Of a DNA stretch of 64,000 nt, positions 19,752 through 30,466 are shown piece after piece. Both the position numbers and the translations under genes were made by a program. The notes beneath the pieces were generated by a model. The model made no database searches. It had not been told where the DNA came from and saw only the letters and a program-made list of their open reading frames with translations. Position 1 is the stretch's first letter; the number at the start of each line of letters is the position of its first letter. Source of the DNA: Actinoallomurus sp963736325 (GTDB lineage: Bacteria; Actinomycetota; Actinomycetes; Streptosporangiales; Streptosporangiaceae); NCBI GenBank assembly GCA_963736325.1, contig CAVTOG010000002.1, forward strand, positions 1 through 64,000, read 5' to 3'.

Positions 19752-22115
19752 GTGGCGGAGATCGATCGGCCCTCCGAGACGCGGCGGGACGAGTCCGAGA
19801 CGCGCCGCGACGACGGCGGCGACCCCGCTGTCACGCGCCGCGACTCCGAGCAGGGCGGGGCGTCGCTCGTACGCCTCCCGGACGAACTCGCCGGCCGGTT
19901 CAGGGTGCTCGGCGAGCTGGCCGCGCAAGGTGCCGAGTCCGATCTGCTGCGGGTGCTCGACGAGGGCGGCACCGAGCTGGTCGTGAAGATCTTCCGGCGC
20001 GGGTTCACCGCCGACCGGTCGGTCTGGCAGAAGCTGCCGACGCTCGACTCCCCCCACGTCGTGCGCATCCAGGAGACCGGGCACGCCGAGGGCCGTGACT
20101 ACGAGGTCATCGAGTACATCCCCGCGGGCAACCTGCGGGCGCTGGGGTCGCGGCTCTCGCCCTCGGTGGTGACCGAGGTGGTGACACAGCTCGCCGGTGG
20201 CCTCACTCGGCTGCACGGCGCGGGCATCGTGCACCGTGACCTCAAGCCGGAGAACGTCCTGGTCCGCGACGCGTCGCCGATCCGGCTCGCCATCACCGAC
20301 TTCGGGCTCAGCCGGGTGATCGAGCAGAGCGTGGTATTCGCCTCGTCGTCGCGGACCCTCGCGTACGCGGCGCCGGAATCGCTGTCCGGCCAGGTCTCCC
20401 CCGCGCGTGACTGGTGGTCACTCGGCATCATCGTCCGCGAGCTGCTGACCGGCCGCACGCCGTTCGCGGGCATGAGCGAGACCGCCGTCGTCGACCATCT
20501 CGCCACCCGCACGATCGACTGCGACGACATCGAGGATCCTCGGATGCGGCTCCTGTGCCGCGGGCTCCTCACGCGCGACCCACGCCAGCGGTGGACCGGA
20601 GCCGAGGTCGGGCGGTGGGCGGACGGCGAGAGCCCGCCCGTCGCGGAGCCGGCGGCTCCGTCCCGCAGCCCGCTCACGGCCGGGGCCCCGCGCGGCGCCC
20701 TCGCCTTCGGCGGCCGGTCCTACTCCGACCCCGCCGAGCTGGCCGGCGCGCTGCTCGCCGACTGGGAGTCGGCGGCACGCTACTTCTTCGGCACCATGTT
20801 CACCCCCGTCGGCCCGAGCGAGGCGTGGCAGGCGCTGCGCGGGTGGCTGAACGGCTTCGACGACGATGCCGAGGGCCGAATCCGGCTGATCGACGAGTCG
20901 CTGACCGGCGACCACCCGCCCGACGTGAAGCTGCTGCACCTGCTGCGCTGGCTGGACCCCGCGCTCCCCCCGCACTTCCTCGGGCTCCGCGTGCTCCCCG
21001 GCGACCTGCCCGCCCTCGCCGCGGCCGTGGACGATCCCGGGCACGCCGACCACGTACGGGCCTCGCGGGCCGTGCGTGCGCTGTGGCAGCAGGGCCTGCT
21101 GCCCGAGCTGGCGCGGTTCGCGGACGGCGGCGAGCTGACCGGAGTGAACGACCGCTGGCGAGGGTCGACGGCCTCCTGGAGCCGGCTGGCGGGCTGGCTG
21201 CGGTCGCAGCTGCCCCGGTCGGCGAACCGGCTGCCCGACGCCGGAGCGCCCGGCTTCGATGAGCCACCCGTGGTGCTGGCGACGCTGCTCGCGCTCGCCG
21301 CGCGCCCGGAGGAGGCCAAGGACGCGCTGCGTACGGCGGCGGACCGGTGCCGCGAGTCGGTCCACGGGTCCGTGACCTGGTTCGGCTGGCTGTCCGACCA
21401 GGCGGGAGACGATCCGCTGCGGCTGCTCGCGGTCGTACGTGCGGCTCCCGACGCGGTCCTGGAGGTCGAGGGCGCGGCACGGCAGCGGCACGAGGCCGAG
21501 CAGCGCGCCGCCGAGGGCCTGCGGCACTGGGACGAACGCGAGAAGGAACGCCTCTCCGGCCGTTCGTCGGCGATCGGGCGCGCCCTGCTCTGGACGCTGC
21601 CGCTCGCCGTCCTGTGGCTCGGCGGAAGCTGGCTGGCGCCCCGCCTGCTGGATTCCTCGGCCGTGCGCTCGACGACCGGCGCGACGGGCACGAAGGCGGA
21701 CCCGACGCCGTTCCTGCTCTTCGTCGCCGTCCTCGCCTGGCTCGCCGAGGCCGCCTGCGAGGCGGTCATCGCGTCACGGCAGGGCGGCGACTACCTTCCG
21801 CTCGGGCCGTGGGAGTCGCTGGCGAAGTTCCTGCGCGGCGCGGGCCGCGGCCTCTCGGGGGCGTCGAGGCAGGTGTCGGGCGCCGCGCGGCGCACCGGAC
21901 CGCGCGGGTGCGGTGTCCTGTTGCTCATCGGGATCGTCCCGCTGTTCCTCATCCTGATCCTCACCGCGACGCTCCTGTCGATCGCCTGGCTGCTGTGGCT
22001 CGCGGTGCTCGTCGTGGTGCCGGTCATCCATGTCGTGGCGACCGGCGTACGCCTGCAGCGCTGGCGGCAAGAACACCGAAAGTCCAAGGAAATCGCCGTG
22101 GGAGGACGACCGTGA
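19752..22115 (+). CDS. Membrane-anchored serine/threonine protein kinase
   Basis: This 787-residue protein (GTG start) has an N-terminal kinase domain (about residues 45-300). The catalytic Lys is in VVKIF, the loop HRDLKPENVLV lies near residue 160, DFG near 182, and the activation segment ends in YAAPESLSG. The Gly-rich loop is poor (LGELAAQGAESDLLRV). A middle region of about 300 residues has no domain I recognise. The C-terminus has about four membrane helices, the first near residue 610 and the last two as a long hydrophobic hairpin, with a short basic tail. Kinase at the N-terminus and membrane at the C-terminus differ from PknB, which has extracellular PASTA repeats. The stop overlaps the GTG of the next gene, so the two proteins are coupled. 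Confidence 0.9.
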   Translation: MAEIDRPSETRRDESETRRDDGGDPAVTRRDSEQGGASLVRLPDELAGRFRVLGELAAQGAESDLLRVLDEGGTELVVKIFRRGFTADRSVWQKLPTLDSPHVVRIQETGHAEGRDYEVIEYIPAGNLRALGSRLSPSVVTEVVTQLAGGLTRLHGAGIVHRDLKPENVLVRDASPIRLAITDFGLSRVIEQSVVFASSSRTLAYAAPESLSGQVSPARDWWSLGIIVRELLTGRTPFAGMSETAVVDHLATRTIDCDDIEDPRMRLLCRGLLTRDPRQRWTGAEVGRWADGESPPVAEPAAPSRSPLTAGAPRGALAFGGRSYSDPAELAGALLADWESAARYFFGTMFTPVGPSEAWQALRGWLNGFDDDAEGRIRLIDESLTGDHPPDVKLLHLLRWLDPALPPHFLGLRVLPGDLPALAAAVDDPGHADHVRASRAVRALWQQGLLPELARFADGGELTGVNDRWRGSTASWSRLAGWLRSQLPRSANRLPDAGAPGFDEPPVVLATLLALAARPEEAKDALRTAADRCRESVHGSVTWFGWLSDQAGDDPLRLLAVVRAAPDAVLEVEGAARQRHEAEQRAAEGLRHWDEREKERLSGRSSAIGRALLWTLPLAVLWLGGSWLAPRLLDSSAVRSTTGATGTKADPTPFLLFVAVLAWLAEAACEAVIASRQGGDYLPLGPWESLAKFLRGAGRGLSGASRQVSGAARRTGPRGCGVLLLIGIVPLFLILILTATLLSIAWLLWLAVLVVVPVIHVVATGVRLQRWRQEHRKSKEIAVGGRP

Positions 22116-23353
22116 GCAGTGGCGTCGAGGCCGACATCGCGCTGGACGCGGCGGTCATCGCGAGCCTCGGCCTGATCAGGGTGCTCGGCGGCGGCGCCGG
22201 CCTGGCCGCGGCGGGGGCGGGGAAGCTCGCGTCGTTCGCCGAGGAGCGCGCCGCGATCCGGTCCCGCCGGCTCCAGGACGTCCAGCACCATGAGCAGGCG
22301 GTGGGCGAGGTCCTCGACCGGAACGCCCACATCGCCGCGCTGGAGGCCTCGGCGAAACGGCACAACGCCGACGTCGCACTGATCCCTCCGCTGGATCCCG
22401 CCGGGCGTACGGCCGAGGAACTGGTCTCCTGGTGCGCCGAGACCGACATCGCCCTGACGGTCGCCGAGGAGTCCCTCGCCGCGGGCATCGCCGCCGCGGC
22501 CGCCGGCCGCATCTTCGCCGCCGCCCCCGGCTCGCTGGAGGGCGGCCGCCCGGCGGCGTCCGCGGGTGAGGCACGGCAGGTGGACGCCGCGCCGCCGCCT
22601 CTCGCCGCCACGATCGCCCGGGTCCTGGCGCGGCTGCTGCCGGACACCGACGACGACGACCTGCGGGCCGTGACGGAGGCGGCCGAGGCCGCCACGAACG
22701 CGGCGACCCACGCCGAGGCCGAGAGCCGCCTCACCGAGGTGCGCATCCGGATCCAGGAGGCCAACGACCGGGCCCGCCGCCGCCGCGAGGACCGGGCGGC
22801 CGCGGCGCGCTTCCTGCTGGAGCTGGAGTCCGTGCCCGCCGCCGACGGGCTGCGCGACCGCCTGCGCGAGGTCGCGGACGGCGCGAAGCCGTTCGAGGAG
22901 GACCTCCGCGCCGAGGCCGTACGCCTCGTCGCAGGCGCCCAGAAGCAGGCCGAGCACCGCTATGTGGCGGGCGCGCTCCGCGAGGCCTTCGAGGACCTCG
23001 GCTACGAGGTGAGCGAAGGCTTCGAGACCCTCACCGCCCAGGACGGCGAGGCGTTCCTCACCCGGGGCGAGTGGGCCCAGCACGCGATCAAGGTAAGGGT
23101 CGACGACGCGCGGCAGGTCCGCATGGCACTGCTGCGCACCGAGCCCGCCGAGGGCGACGAGCAGCGCCGTCTGGACGTCGAACGTGAGGAACAGTGGTGC
23201 GCGTCCTTCGACGCCGCCCGCGAACGCCTGGCCGAGGCGGGCATCCACGCGGACGTCCGCTGGCGGATGGACCAGGGCGAGAAGCTGCCGGTCGTGCAGC
23301 GTCCGCGGACCCGCCAGCAGCCGCGTACCCGGACCCGGGAACGCGACCGCTGA
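22112..23353 (+). CDS. Uncharacterised charged helical protein coupled to the kinase
   Basis: This 413-residue protein starts at the GTG at 22112, with GGAGG 6 nt upstream and a GTGA overlap with the kinase stop. The N-terminus is weakly hydrophobic (Ala/Gly-rich, residues 8-35). Long Glu/Arg/Ala-rich helical stretches follow (about 40-80 and 190-250), likely coiled coil. A compact C-terminal region (about 290-390) includes ALREAFEDLGYEV, an EWAQHAIKVRVD strand pair and EEQWCASFDAARERL, and looks like a small folded domain. The tail is Arg/Thr/Gln-rich, with several Thr that could be phosphorylated. I do not recognise the family. Tight coupling suggests a partner or substrate of the kinase. 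Confidence 0.8.
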   Translation: MSSGVEADIALDAAVIASLGLIRVLGGGAGLAAAGAGKLASFAEERAAIRSRRLQDVQHHEQAVGEVLDRNAHIAALEASAKRHNADVALIPPLDPAGRTAEELVSWCAETDIALTVAEESLAAGIAAAAAGRIFAAAPGSLEGGRPAASAGEARQVDAAPPPLAATIARVLARLLPDTDDDDLRAVTEAAEAATNAATHAEAESRLTEVRIRIQEANDRARRRREDRAAAARFLLELESVPAADGLRDRLREVADGAKPFEEDLRAEAVRLVAGAQKQAEHRYVAGALREAFEDLGYEVSEGFETLTAQDGEAFLTRGEWAQHAIKVRVDDARQVRMALLRTEPAEGDEQRRLDVEREEQWCASFDAARERLAEAGIHADVRWRMDQGEKLPVVQRPRTRQQPRTRTRERDR

Positions 23354-23369
23354 CCTCGCGCGGCCGGGC

Positions 23370-25229
<1,860 letters not shown>

Positions 25230-25530
25230 GCGTGCGGGTCTCGCTTCGTGGTGTGGGAGTCGCCGCGGAATCCGCGCGGCGCAGCCATTCTACTTGGATC
25301 CCAAAGGACACCTGTTCGTCTTCGGAACCCACCCGATGGCGGGACACGGCGGTCGTGTCGGAACGAGACCAAATATGTACGGTAAGTCGCGCAACCTAAC
25401 CGGCGCGAGCCGCGTCAAACCTGTACGCGGGACGTCCCGATCCTTACCGGAGCATTCAACGGGACGTCCCGCATGGACGACCGTGCCGCCGCGACCCGCC
25501 TCGTCGTGTCCTCGCCGGTCGATACGCTCG
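25230..25530. promoter_or_regulatory. typA upstream region with two identical palindromes
   Basis: These 301 bases contain no gene I can support. CGGGACGTCCCG occurs exactly twice, at 25428-25439 and 25460-25471, 32 bp centre to centre (about three helical turns). That is the arrangement expected of a cooperatively bound operator. The copies lie about 200-240 nt upstream of the typA start and about 60 nt beyond the stop of the 25531 gene. Between them and typA the sequence becomes AT-richer (about 25355-25400), a likely promoter zone. Confidence 0.6.
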
Positions 25531-25827
25531 TCACTCCGCGCCGAGGTGGCGTTCGATCGTCTCGACCTTTGTGGTGAGACCGTCGACGACGCCGGCGCGG
25601 ACGTCCGCCTTGATCACGACGCTGACTCTGGGTGCGCGTTCCGCGACCGCGGCGACCGCCCTCCGGATGACGTCCATCACCTCGTCCCACTCGCCCTCGA
25701 CGCTGGTGAACATCGCGTCGGTGCGGTTCGGGAGCCCGCTCTCGCGTACGACGCGCACCGCGTCGGCGACGTACTCCCCCACCGCCTCACCGACGCCGAG
25801 CGGGGTCACGGAGAATGCGGCGATCAT
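25531..25827 (-). CDS. MTH1187 family thiamine-binding-like protein
   Basis: This 98-residue protein starts at the ATG at 25827 (MIAAFSVTPLGVGEAVGEYV), overlapping the NUDIX stop by ATGA. The SVTPLG start, the AVRVVRESGLPNRTDAMFTSVEGEWDEV core (quoted here as AVRVVRESG and TSVEGEWDEV) and the final VSVVIKADVR strand match the YqgV/MTH1187 ferredoxin-like fold. Members bind thiamine in some organisms. A role in salvage or homeostasis is inferred. The upstream reading frame out to 26064 is a shadow of the NUDIX gene. Confidence 0.85.
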   Translation of the reverse strand: MIAAFSVTPLGVGEAVGEYVADAVRVVRESGLPNRTDAMFTSVEGEWDEVMDVIRRAVAAVAERAPRVSVVIKADVRAGVVDGLTTKVETIERHLGAE

Positions 25828-26216
25828 GTCGGCTCCTTCAGATGGGCGCGCAGAGCGTCCAGTACTCGCAGGTCGGCGGGCAGCCACGCGACATCGAACA
25901 ACTCGGCCTCGCTGAGCCACCGCAGGTCGGAGTGTTCGAGGGCGGTCGGCTCTCCCTGGGCGATGCCCGCGGTCCAGACGTGCATGACGTAGCCCTCGTG
26001 GAGCGGCCACTCGTCGCCCACCCGCCGGCCGACCGTGACCTCGATTCCCAGCTCCTCGCGGCACTCGCGGACGACCGCCTCCTGGTCGGTCTCGCCGGGC
26101 TCGACCTTGCCTCCCGGGAACTCCCAGCCGCCGGCCAGCTCGGGCGGCTCCGTCCGCTGGGCCGCCAGAAGCCGTCCGCCGACAATGATCGCCGCGCCTA
26201 CGACAAGGCTGGGCAT
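25824..26216 (-). CDS. NUDIX hydrolase, MutT/8-oxo-dGTP diphosphatase type
   Basis: This 130-residue enzyme has the complete Nudix box: GGKVEPGETDQEAV followed by VRECREELGIEV, with the metal-binding REXXEE Glu residues intact. The substrate-side motif GGWEFPGG and the short length fit MutT-like nucleotide-pool sanitisers. The start is the ATG at 26216 (MPSLVVGAAIIVGGRLLAAQR), with an AGGCGG ribosome site. It is coupled to the thiamine-binding-like gene downstream. It lies about 120 nt after the end of the type IV secretion operon, separated by a weak hairpin region (26313-26330). Confidence 0.93.
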   Translation of the reverse strand: MPSLVVGAAIIVGGRLLAAQRTEPPELAGGWEFPGGKVEPGETDQEAVVRECREELGIEVTVGRRVGDEWPLHEGYVMHVWTAGIAQGEPTALEHSDLRWLSEAELFDVAWLPADLRVLDALRAHLKEPT

Positions 26217-26339
26217 GACAGCACCGCCTCTCTCATTCTCACGTCGCGTCAACTTCACCAGTGCCACGGTGATTCCACGCGACTGACACGCGGGAGGTCT
26301 CTGTCTGACGGACACCGCACCTGCGCGGTGCCCGTCTTG

Positions 26340-27467
26340 TCACAGCCTCTTCGTGGGACCGTTGTGCCCGTTGTGGCCGGTGGGGCGGGTGAAGCCCACG
26401 GCGCCTCCGGGATAGGTCTTGTAGTTCTGGAACTTCACGACGTCGCCGGTGTGGGGCGCGACGATCATGAGACCCTTGCTCGGGTTGTAGACGATGCCGA
26501 CATGGCCGGGGCCGCTGTGCCCGTGGAGGTACTCGAAGTAGACGAGATCGCCCTGCTGCTCCTGGCCCTTGGGGATGGCCTGCCCCCACCAGTACTGGGC
26601 GTCGGACAGCCGGGGGATGGTGACGCCGCCGCTCTTGTACGCCGCGCTCGTCAGGCCGGAGCAGTCGAAGCTGTTCGGCCCCACCGCCCCGTAGACGTAC
26701 GGCTTGCCGATCTGCGCGCGCGCGAAGGAGATGACCTTGGCGACGATCGCGTTCGGCGCGGCCGGGGCTCCGTCCATCTCGGTACAGGTCGGTCCGTTCG
26801 CCTGCACGACATCAAAGCTTCCGCCGGCGTACTTCTTCGCCCAGGAGAGCACCGCGTTCACGTACTGCACCGAGTGGTTGTAGGCGAAGATCGCGGTGCG
26901 GGTGCGGTTCGGGGCGCCGCTGTGCTTCAGGTAGCGCGCGGCTCCCGGAATGGCGTCGGCCGGGTCGTAGCGGTCCCTCTTCCCGTCGCCGTTCCCGTCG
27001 ACGCCGAAGCCCTTCCAGGTGCCGGCGAGGAACTGCATCGGGCCGCCGGCGCCGGCGAAGTTCTCTCCGCTGTGGACGCCTGGGGCGGTGGACTGACCGT
27101 GGTCGGTCTCGATCTTGCCGATGCCCGCCAGCAGGTTCCACGGCAGGCCGTACTGCCGGCCCGCCTTCTTGTAGTACTGCAGGTAGTTCGATGGAATCGC
27201 GTTGGCGTCATTGGACTGCCGTGGCTGCGATCCGGCCCCCGCCGTGTCCGTGCAGTCACCGCCACCCGCGCTCTGGTAGAGCTGGTTCGCGCCGAAGAAC
27301 AACGGGATCGCCAGCAGGCTGACGAAGAAGAGCGCCGCGGCTCCCCCGGCGATGACGATCGGCAGCCGGGCGACGCCCTGGTCCGATCGCGCGAAATGAT
27401 CAAGAGAAATAAAATGACGGCCATCGTCCCGCCCCCCGAAGCCGCCGATCGCCCGGCGATGCTTCAT
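26340..27467 (-). CDS. Type IV secretion wall hydrolase: lytic transglycosylase plus NlpC/P60 peptidase (TcpG/VirB1-like)
   Basis: This 375-residue, two-enzyme protein would open the wall for the secretion channel. After a cytoplasmic tail, a membrane helix (ARLPIVIAGGAAALFFVSLLAIPLFFG, about residues 30-57) anchors it. The transglycosylase domain (about 95-220) has the catalytic Glu in AGIGKIETDHG, the motif GGPMQFLAGTW, and a Ca-binding-like loop DGNGDGKRDRYD. The C-terminal NlpC/P60 domain has Cys in NSFDCSGL (about 266) and His in PGHVGIVYN and APHTGD. The ATG at 27467 has AGAGG 6 nt upstream; a longer start would overlap the previous gene. It is last in the seven-gene operon. Confidence 0.92.
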   Translation of the reverse strand: MKHRRAIGGFGGRDDGRHFISLDHFARSDQGVARLPIVIAGGAAALFFVSLLAIPLFFGANQLYQSAGGGDCTDTAGAGSQPRQSNDANAIPSNYLQYYKKAGRQYGLPWNLLAGIGKIETDHGQSTAPGVHSGENFAGAGGPMQFLAGTWKGFGVDGNGDGKRDRYDPADAIPGAARYLKHSGAPNRTRTAIFAYNHSVQYVNAVLSWAKKYAGGSFDVVQANGPTCTEMDGAPAAPNAIVAKVISFARAQIGKPYVYGAVGPNSFDCSGLTSAAYKSGGVTIPRLSDAQYWWGQAIPKGQEQQGDLVYFEYLHGHSGPGHVGIVYNPSKGLMIVAPHTGDVVKFQNYKTYPGGAVGFTRPTGHNGHNGPTKRL

Positions 27468-27477
27468 CTCCTGCCTC

Positions 27478-28101
27478 TCACTTATCACCGACATCTGCGG
27501 GTTGGAACGCGAAGACCACCCAGCTCCCGCCGGACCTCGTCACCGTCACGGCGTACTGCTGCGTGGAGTCGCTGGTCTTACCTCCCTTGGTGATGTGCTG
27601 CTGCCCGGTCGCGAGAAAGATGAGCTGGTCCTTGCCGATGCTGCGGATCGAGTCCACGCGCGCGTCGGACGTGGAGACCTCCTGGTCCTGCGTACGCTGC
27701 GACAGCAGGCCCGGTGCCGCGGTGTCACGCTGCAGCTGGGTCGCCAGGTCGGAGGTGGCCACGCCCTGCAGGCGTCCGACGTAGACACCCGGGTCCTCGT
27801 CGAACCGGTACGTCCCGTACGCGACGACGAAGCGGCGGGTCACATCGGCGGCGGCGTTGAAGTCCTTCTGGCTGAAGGGCAGCATCGCGTAGATGTCGTA
27901 CGCGCCCGGGGACGGCGTGGGCCCCGTCACCGGCACCGCGCTCGCGGACGGGCTCGCCGAGGGCTTGCTCGCGCTCTTGCGGTCACCACTACCGCCGCTT
28001 CTGCCGCTTCCGCCGCCGATGGTGAGGAACACCCCGGCGGCGACCAGCAGGACGACCAGCCCCGCGAACAGGAGCTTGCGCTGGCGGTCCGTCAGATCCA
28101 T
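27478..28101 (-). CDS. Single-pass membrane protein of the type IV secretion operon, function unknown
   Basis: This 207-residue protein has a short basic N-terminus and one membrane helix (LLFAGLVVLLVAAGVFLTIGGG, residues 10-31; quoted from 11). A Ser/Gly/Pro-rich linker to about residue 70 follows, then an extracytoplasmic domain of about 135 residues. Segments such as DVTRRFVVAYGTYRF, DLATQLQRDTAAPGL, DSIRSIGKDQLIFLATGQ and SWVVFAFQPADVG give the outline of an NTF2-like fold. That is the same general plan as TcpC, so this may be a second TcpC/VirB8-like component. The gene lies 1 nt after the stop of the VirB6-like gene. Confidence 0.8.
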   Translation of the reverse strand: MDLTDRQRKLLFAGLVVLLVAAGVFLTIGGGSGRSGGSGDRKSASKPSASPSASAVPVTGPTPSPGAYDIYAMLPFSQKDFNAAADVTRRFVVAYGTYRFDEDPGVYVGRLQGVATSDLATQLQRDTAAPGLLSQRTQDQEVSTSDARVDSIRSIGKDQLIFLATGQQHITKGGKTSDSTQQYAVTVTRSGGSWVVFAFQPADVGDK

Positions 28102-28102
28102 C

Positions 28103-30466
28103 TCACTCCCCGCCGTCGTCCTCGGGCTTCACCGGACGCAGCCAGAACGGCATCTCCGGGGTGTCCTCACGGGACTTGCCGGACCAGAGCGGCGGCGGCG
28201 TCGGCCTCCCGCCGCCTCCACCTGAGCCGCTCCCGCCGGAGCCGGCGTCCTGCCGTCGACCGGCCTCCTGGGCCGGATCGCGCCGCCCGCCACCCGACGG
28301 GGCCTTTCGCTGCGGCGTGCCCTCGTCCTGGCCACGGCGCGAACGGCCCCCCGAGCCGCCGAACCAGCCACGGCCGCCGGTGCCGGCGCCCGTCCCGCCC
28401 GACGCCTCGTCACCACCACCGCCGAACCAACCACGGCCACCCCCCTCGTTGGAGGGACGCCGCGGCACCGAACGGCTTCCGCCGCCCTGGCCTCGTCCGC
28501 CGCTGCCCCAGCTGGGGCCGGTCGGAGCCGACGGCGGGCGCGTGCTCTCGCCGCCCCCGGACGGGGACTCCGGACGGCGTTCCTCGCGCGGAGGCGGACC
28601 GCCCGCCGGCGGTCGCGAGCCGCCGGTGCCCGCGGGACGCGGGCTCAGGAGACCGCCGTTCACGCGTCCACCGGACGGTGACGCGGGCGCCTGTGCGCCG
28701 CGCGGCGACAGGTTGAGCGGCGGGGCGCTCCCACGGGGAGTGCCCATCGCCTTGGCCGCCAGCTGCGAGGCGCGCCCGCGCCGGTCGCCGCCGGCGACGC
28801 CGGCCATGGAGCCGCCGTCGCGCCCGGACAGGTCGAGGTCGCGCGCGTCGTCGGCCATGAGGCTCGGGGCGCCGGTGAGCGGCATGGAGTCGCGTTTGCT
28901 CCAGCGGCCGAACCGGTAGCCCGCGGTGCCCGGGATCGCCGCCGTCGCGACGGCCGTGCTGCGCTTGCGGGTCTCGCGTACCGCCTGTTCGAGATGCTCC
29001 TCGCTCTTGCGCGAGCCGACGGCGGAGTAGCCGACCGCCGCGAACAGGTGCTGGAACGGTTTGCGATAAATGAAGGCCGCGAGTGTGACGAGCGAGATGA
29101 GCAGGATCTGCAGACCCCACGGCAGGCTCTCGGCCATGACCAGGCCGTAACACCAGAGCAGCAGGGCCAGCACGCCGATCAACGCCGCCTGTTTCAGCAG
29201 GGTCGACAGCAACAGCTCGAACCAGCGCACCGCGATGACACGGCCGACCCCCGGATGGATGCCGATGCCCAGGAAGATCGGCCCGGCCACGAGGAGCAGC
29301 AGGAACGAGATCTTCAAGATCATCAACATCACCGCGATGACCAGCACGAGCAGCCCGGCGACCAGCGCCGCCAGCAACGCGCCGAAGGACACCGCGAGTC
29401 TGGACGTCCAGTTCTTTCCCTGGAAGAGCGGGTAGGCGCCGGCGTAGTTCGACTTGATGTCCTTGGTGACGGCCTTGTAGTCGTCGGCCTTCTTGTCGAC
29501 GTCCACCTTCTGGCCGTTGTACGTCTCGGTCAGGTCGACCGCCTGCGACGACAGCAGCTTCGCGGCATTGGCCTGGACGATTTTGCTCTTCGCGTCGTCG
29601 GTGCCGAACTCGCCCATCAGCCACGGCTTGCAGACGAGCGTCACCCACAGGCCGTTGGCGTTGCGGGTCACCGAATCGTTCTGCACGGTCTGCTGGCCGC
29701 CGGGCGCGTTCGGCAGGCACGCGGCGCCGTCGGCGTTGCTCTGCGGGAGGGCGGCGTTGAACGCCGCCGTCGCGCCGTTGGAGACCTTCGTCCCCAGCGT
29801 CGTGAAGTCGCTGGGTCTGCCGATGAGCCAGACGAGCGCGACCATCGCCATGACCATCCAGATCGTGCCCTCGGCGACCTTGCTGGCCCGCCGGCGGATC
29901 AGACCCCACCAGGCCAGCCAGAGCGCGCCGAGGATCACCACCCAGGACCAGTACTTGGCGCCGAAGGTGTTGCCCATGGTGTGGATCACGCCGTCGACGG
30001 TCTTCTTCAGCCACCCGAGCAGCGACTCCGACGCCGCCGCCTCGTAGATGGTGATCGTCGTACGGTCGAACGCCTTGGCCAGCGTGAAGACCACGTTGGA
30101 GACCGAGTTGCCCACCATCGCCATGGCGTCCGAGCAGCCCATGTCGACCGCGTACCAGGTCTGCCCGGAGGTGCCGTAGCGGTCGTAGTAGCTGATCTTG
30201 TCCGGCGGAGCCTTCTGCAGCTGGCTGCTCGGATAGTCCGGCGGCTTCACCATGCCGTCGATGCCGGAGCCGTACTGCTCCGGCGACGGGTGGTCCGCAG
30301 GCGCGCATGTGTCGTTCGGGTTGGGACCGATGGGGTCGGCACTCGCGATGCCCAACGGACTCAGCACGATTACGGCCATCAACATAAGAATGAGAAGCGA
30401 CCGGCGCTTCCCTCGTGGCCTTTTGTCCTGCGCGACACGTCGCCGGCGGACGGCTGGCACCCTCAT
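28103..30466 (-). CDS. VirB6/TrbL-like polytopic membrane protein with a long disordered tail
   Basis: This 787-residue protein has a signal-like N-terminal helix (LLILMLMAVIVLSPLGIASA) and an extracytoplasmic region to about residue 165. Helices follow near 168-215 (YWSWVVILGALWLAWW, WMVMAMVALVWLIG). A second outside loop of about 140 residues leads to a hydrophobic core near 355-475 (LLAALVAGLLVLVIAVMLMI, FLLLLVAGPIFLGIGI, LIGVLALLLWCYG, ILLISLVTLAAFIY). This core matches VirB6/TcpH/TrbL channel proteins. The last 260 residues are Gly/Arg/Pro/Ser-rich and disordered. Its start overlaps the VirB4 stop (ATGA), so channel and ATPase are coupled. Confidence 0.88.
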   Translation of the reverse strand: MRVPAVRRRRVAQDKRPRGKRRSLLILMLMAVIVLSPLGIASADPIGPNPNDTCAPADHPSPEQYGSGIDGMVKPPDYPSSQLQKAPPDKISYYDRYGTSGQTWYAVDMGCSDAMAMVGNSVSNVVFTLAKAFDRTTITIYEAAASESLLGWLKKTVDGVIHTMGNTFGAKYWSWVVILGALWLAWWGLIRRRASKVAEGTIWMVMAMVALVWLIGRPSDFTTLGTKVSNGATAAFNAALPQSNADGAACLPNAPGGQQTVQNDSVTRNANGLWVTLVCKPWLMGEFGTDDAKSKIVQANAAKLLSSQAVDLTETYNGQKVDVDKKADDYKAVTKDIKSNYAGAYPLFQGKNWTSRLAVSFGALLAALVAGLLVLVIAVMLMILKISFLLLLVAGPIFLGIGIHPGVGRVIAVRWFELLLSTLLKQAALIGVLALLLWCYGLVMAESLPWGLQILLISLVTLAAFIYRKPFQHLFAAVGYSAVGSRKSEEHLEQAVRETRKRSTAVATAAIPGTAGYRFGRWSKRDSMPLTGAPSLMADDARDLDLSGRDGGSMAGVAGGDRRGRASQLAAKAMGTPRGSAPPLNLSPRGAQAPASPSGGRVNGGLLSPRPAGTGGSRPPAGGPPPREERRPESPSGGGESTRPPSAPTGPSWGSGGRGQGGGSRSVPRRPSNEGGGRGWFGGGGDEASGGTGAGTGGRGWFGGSGGRSRRGQDEGTPQRKAPSGGGRRDPAQEAGRRQDAGSGGSGSGGGGGRPTPPPLWSGKSREDTPEMPFWLRPVKPEDDGGE

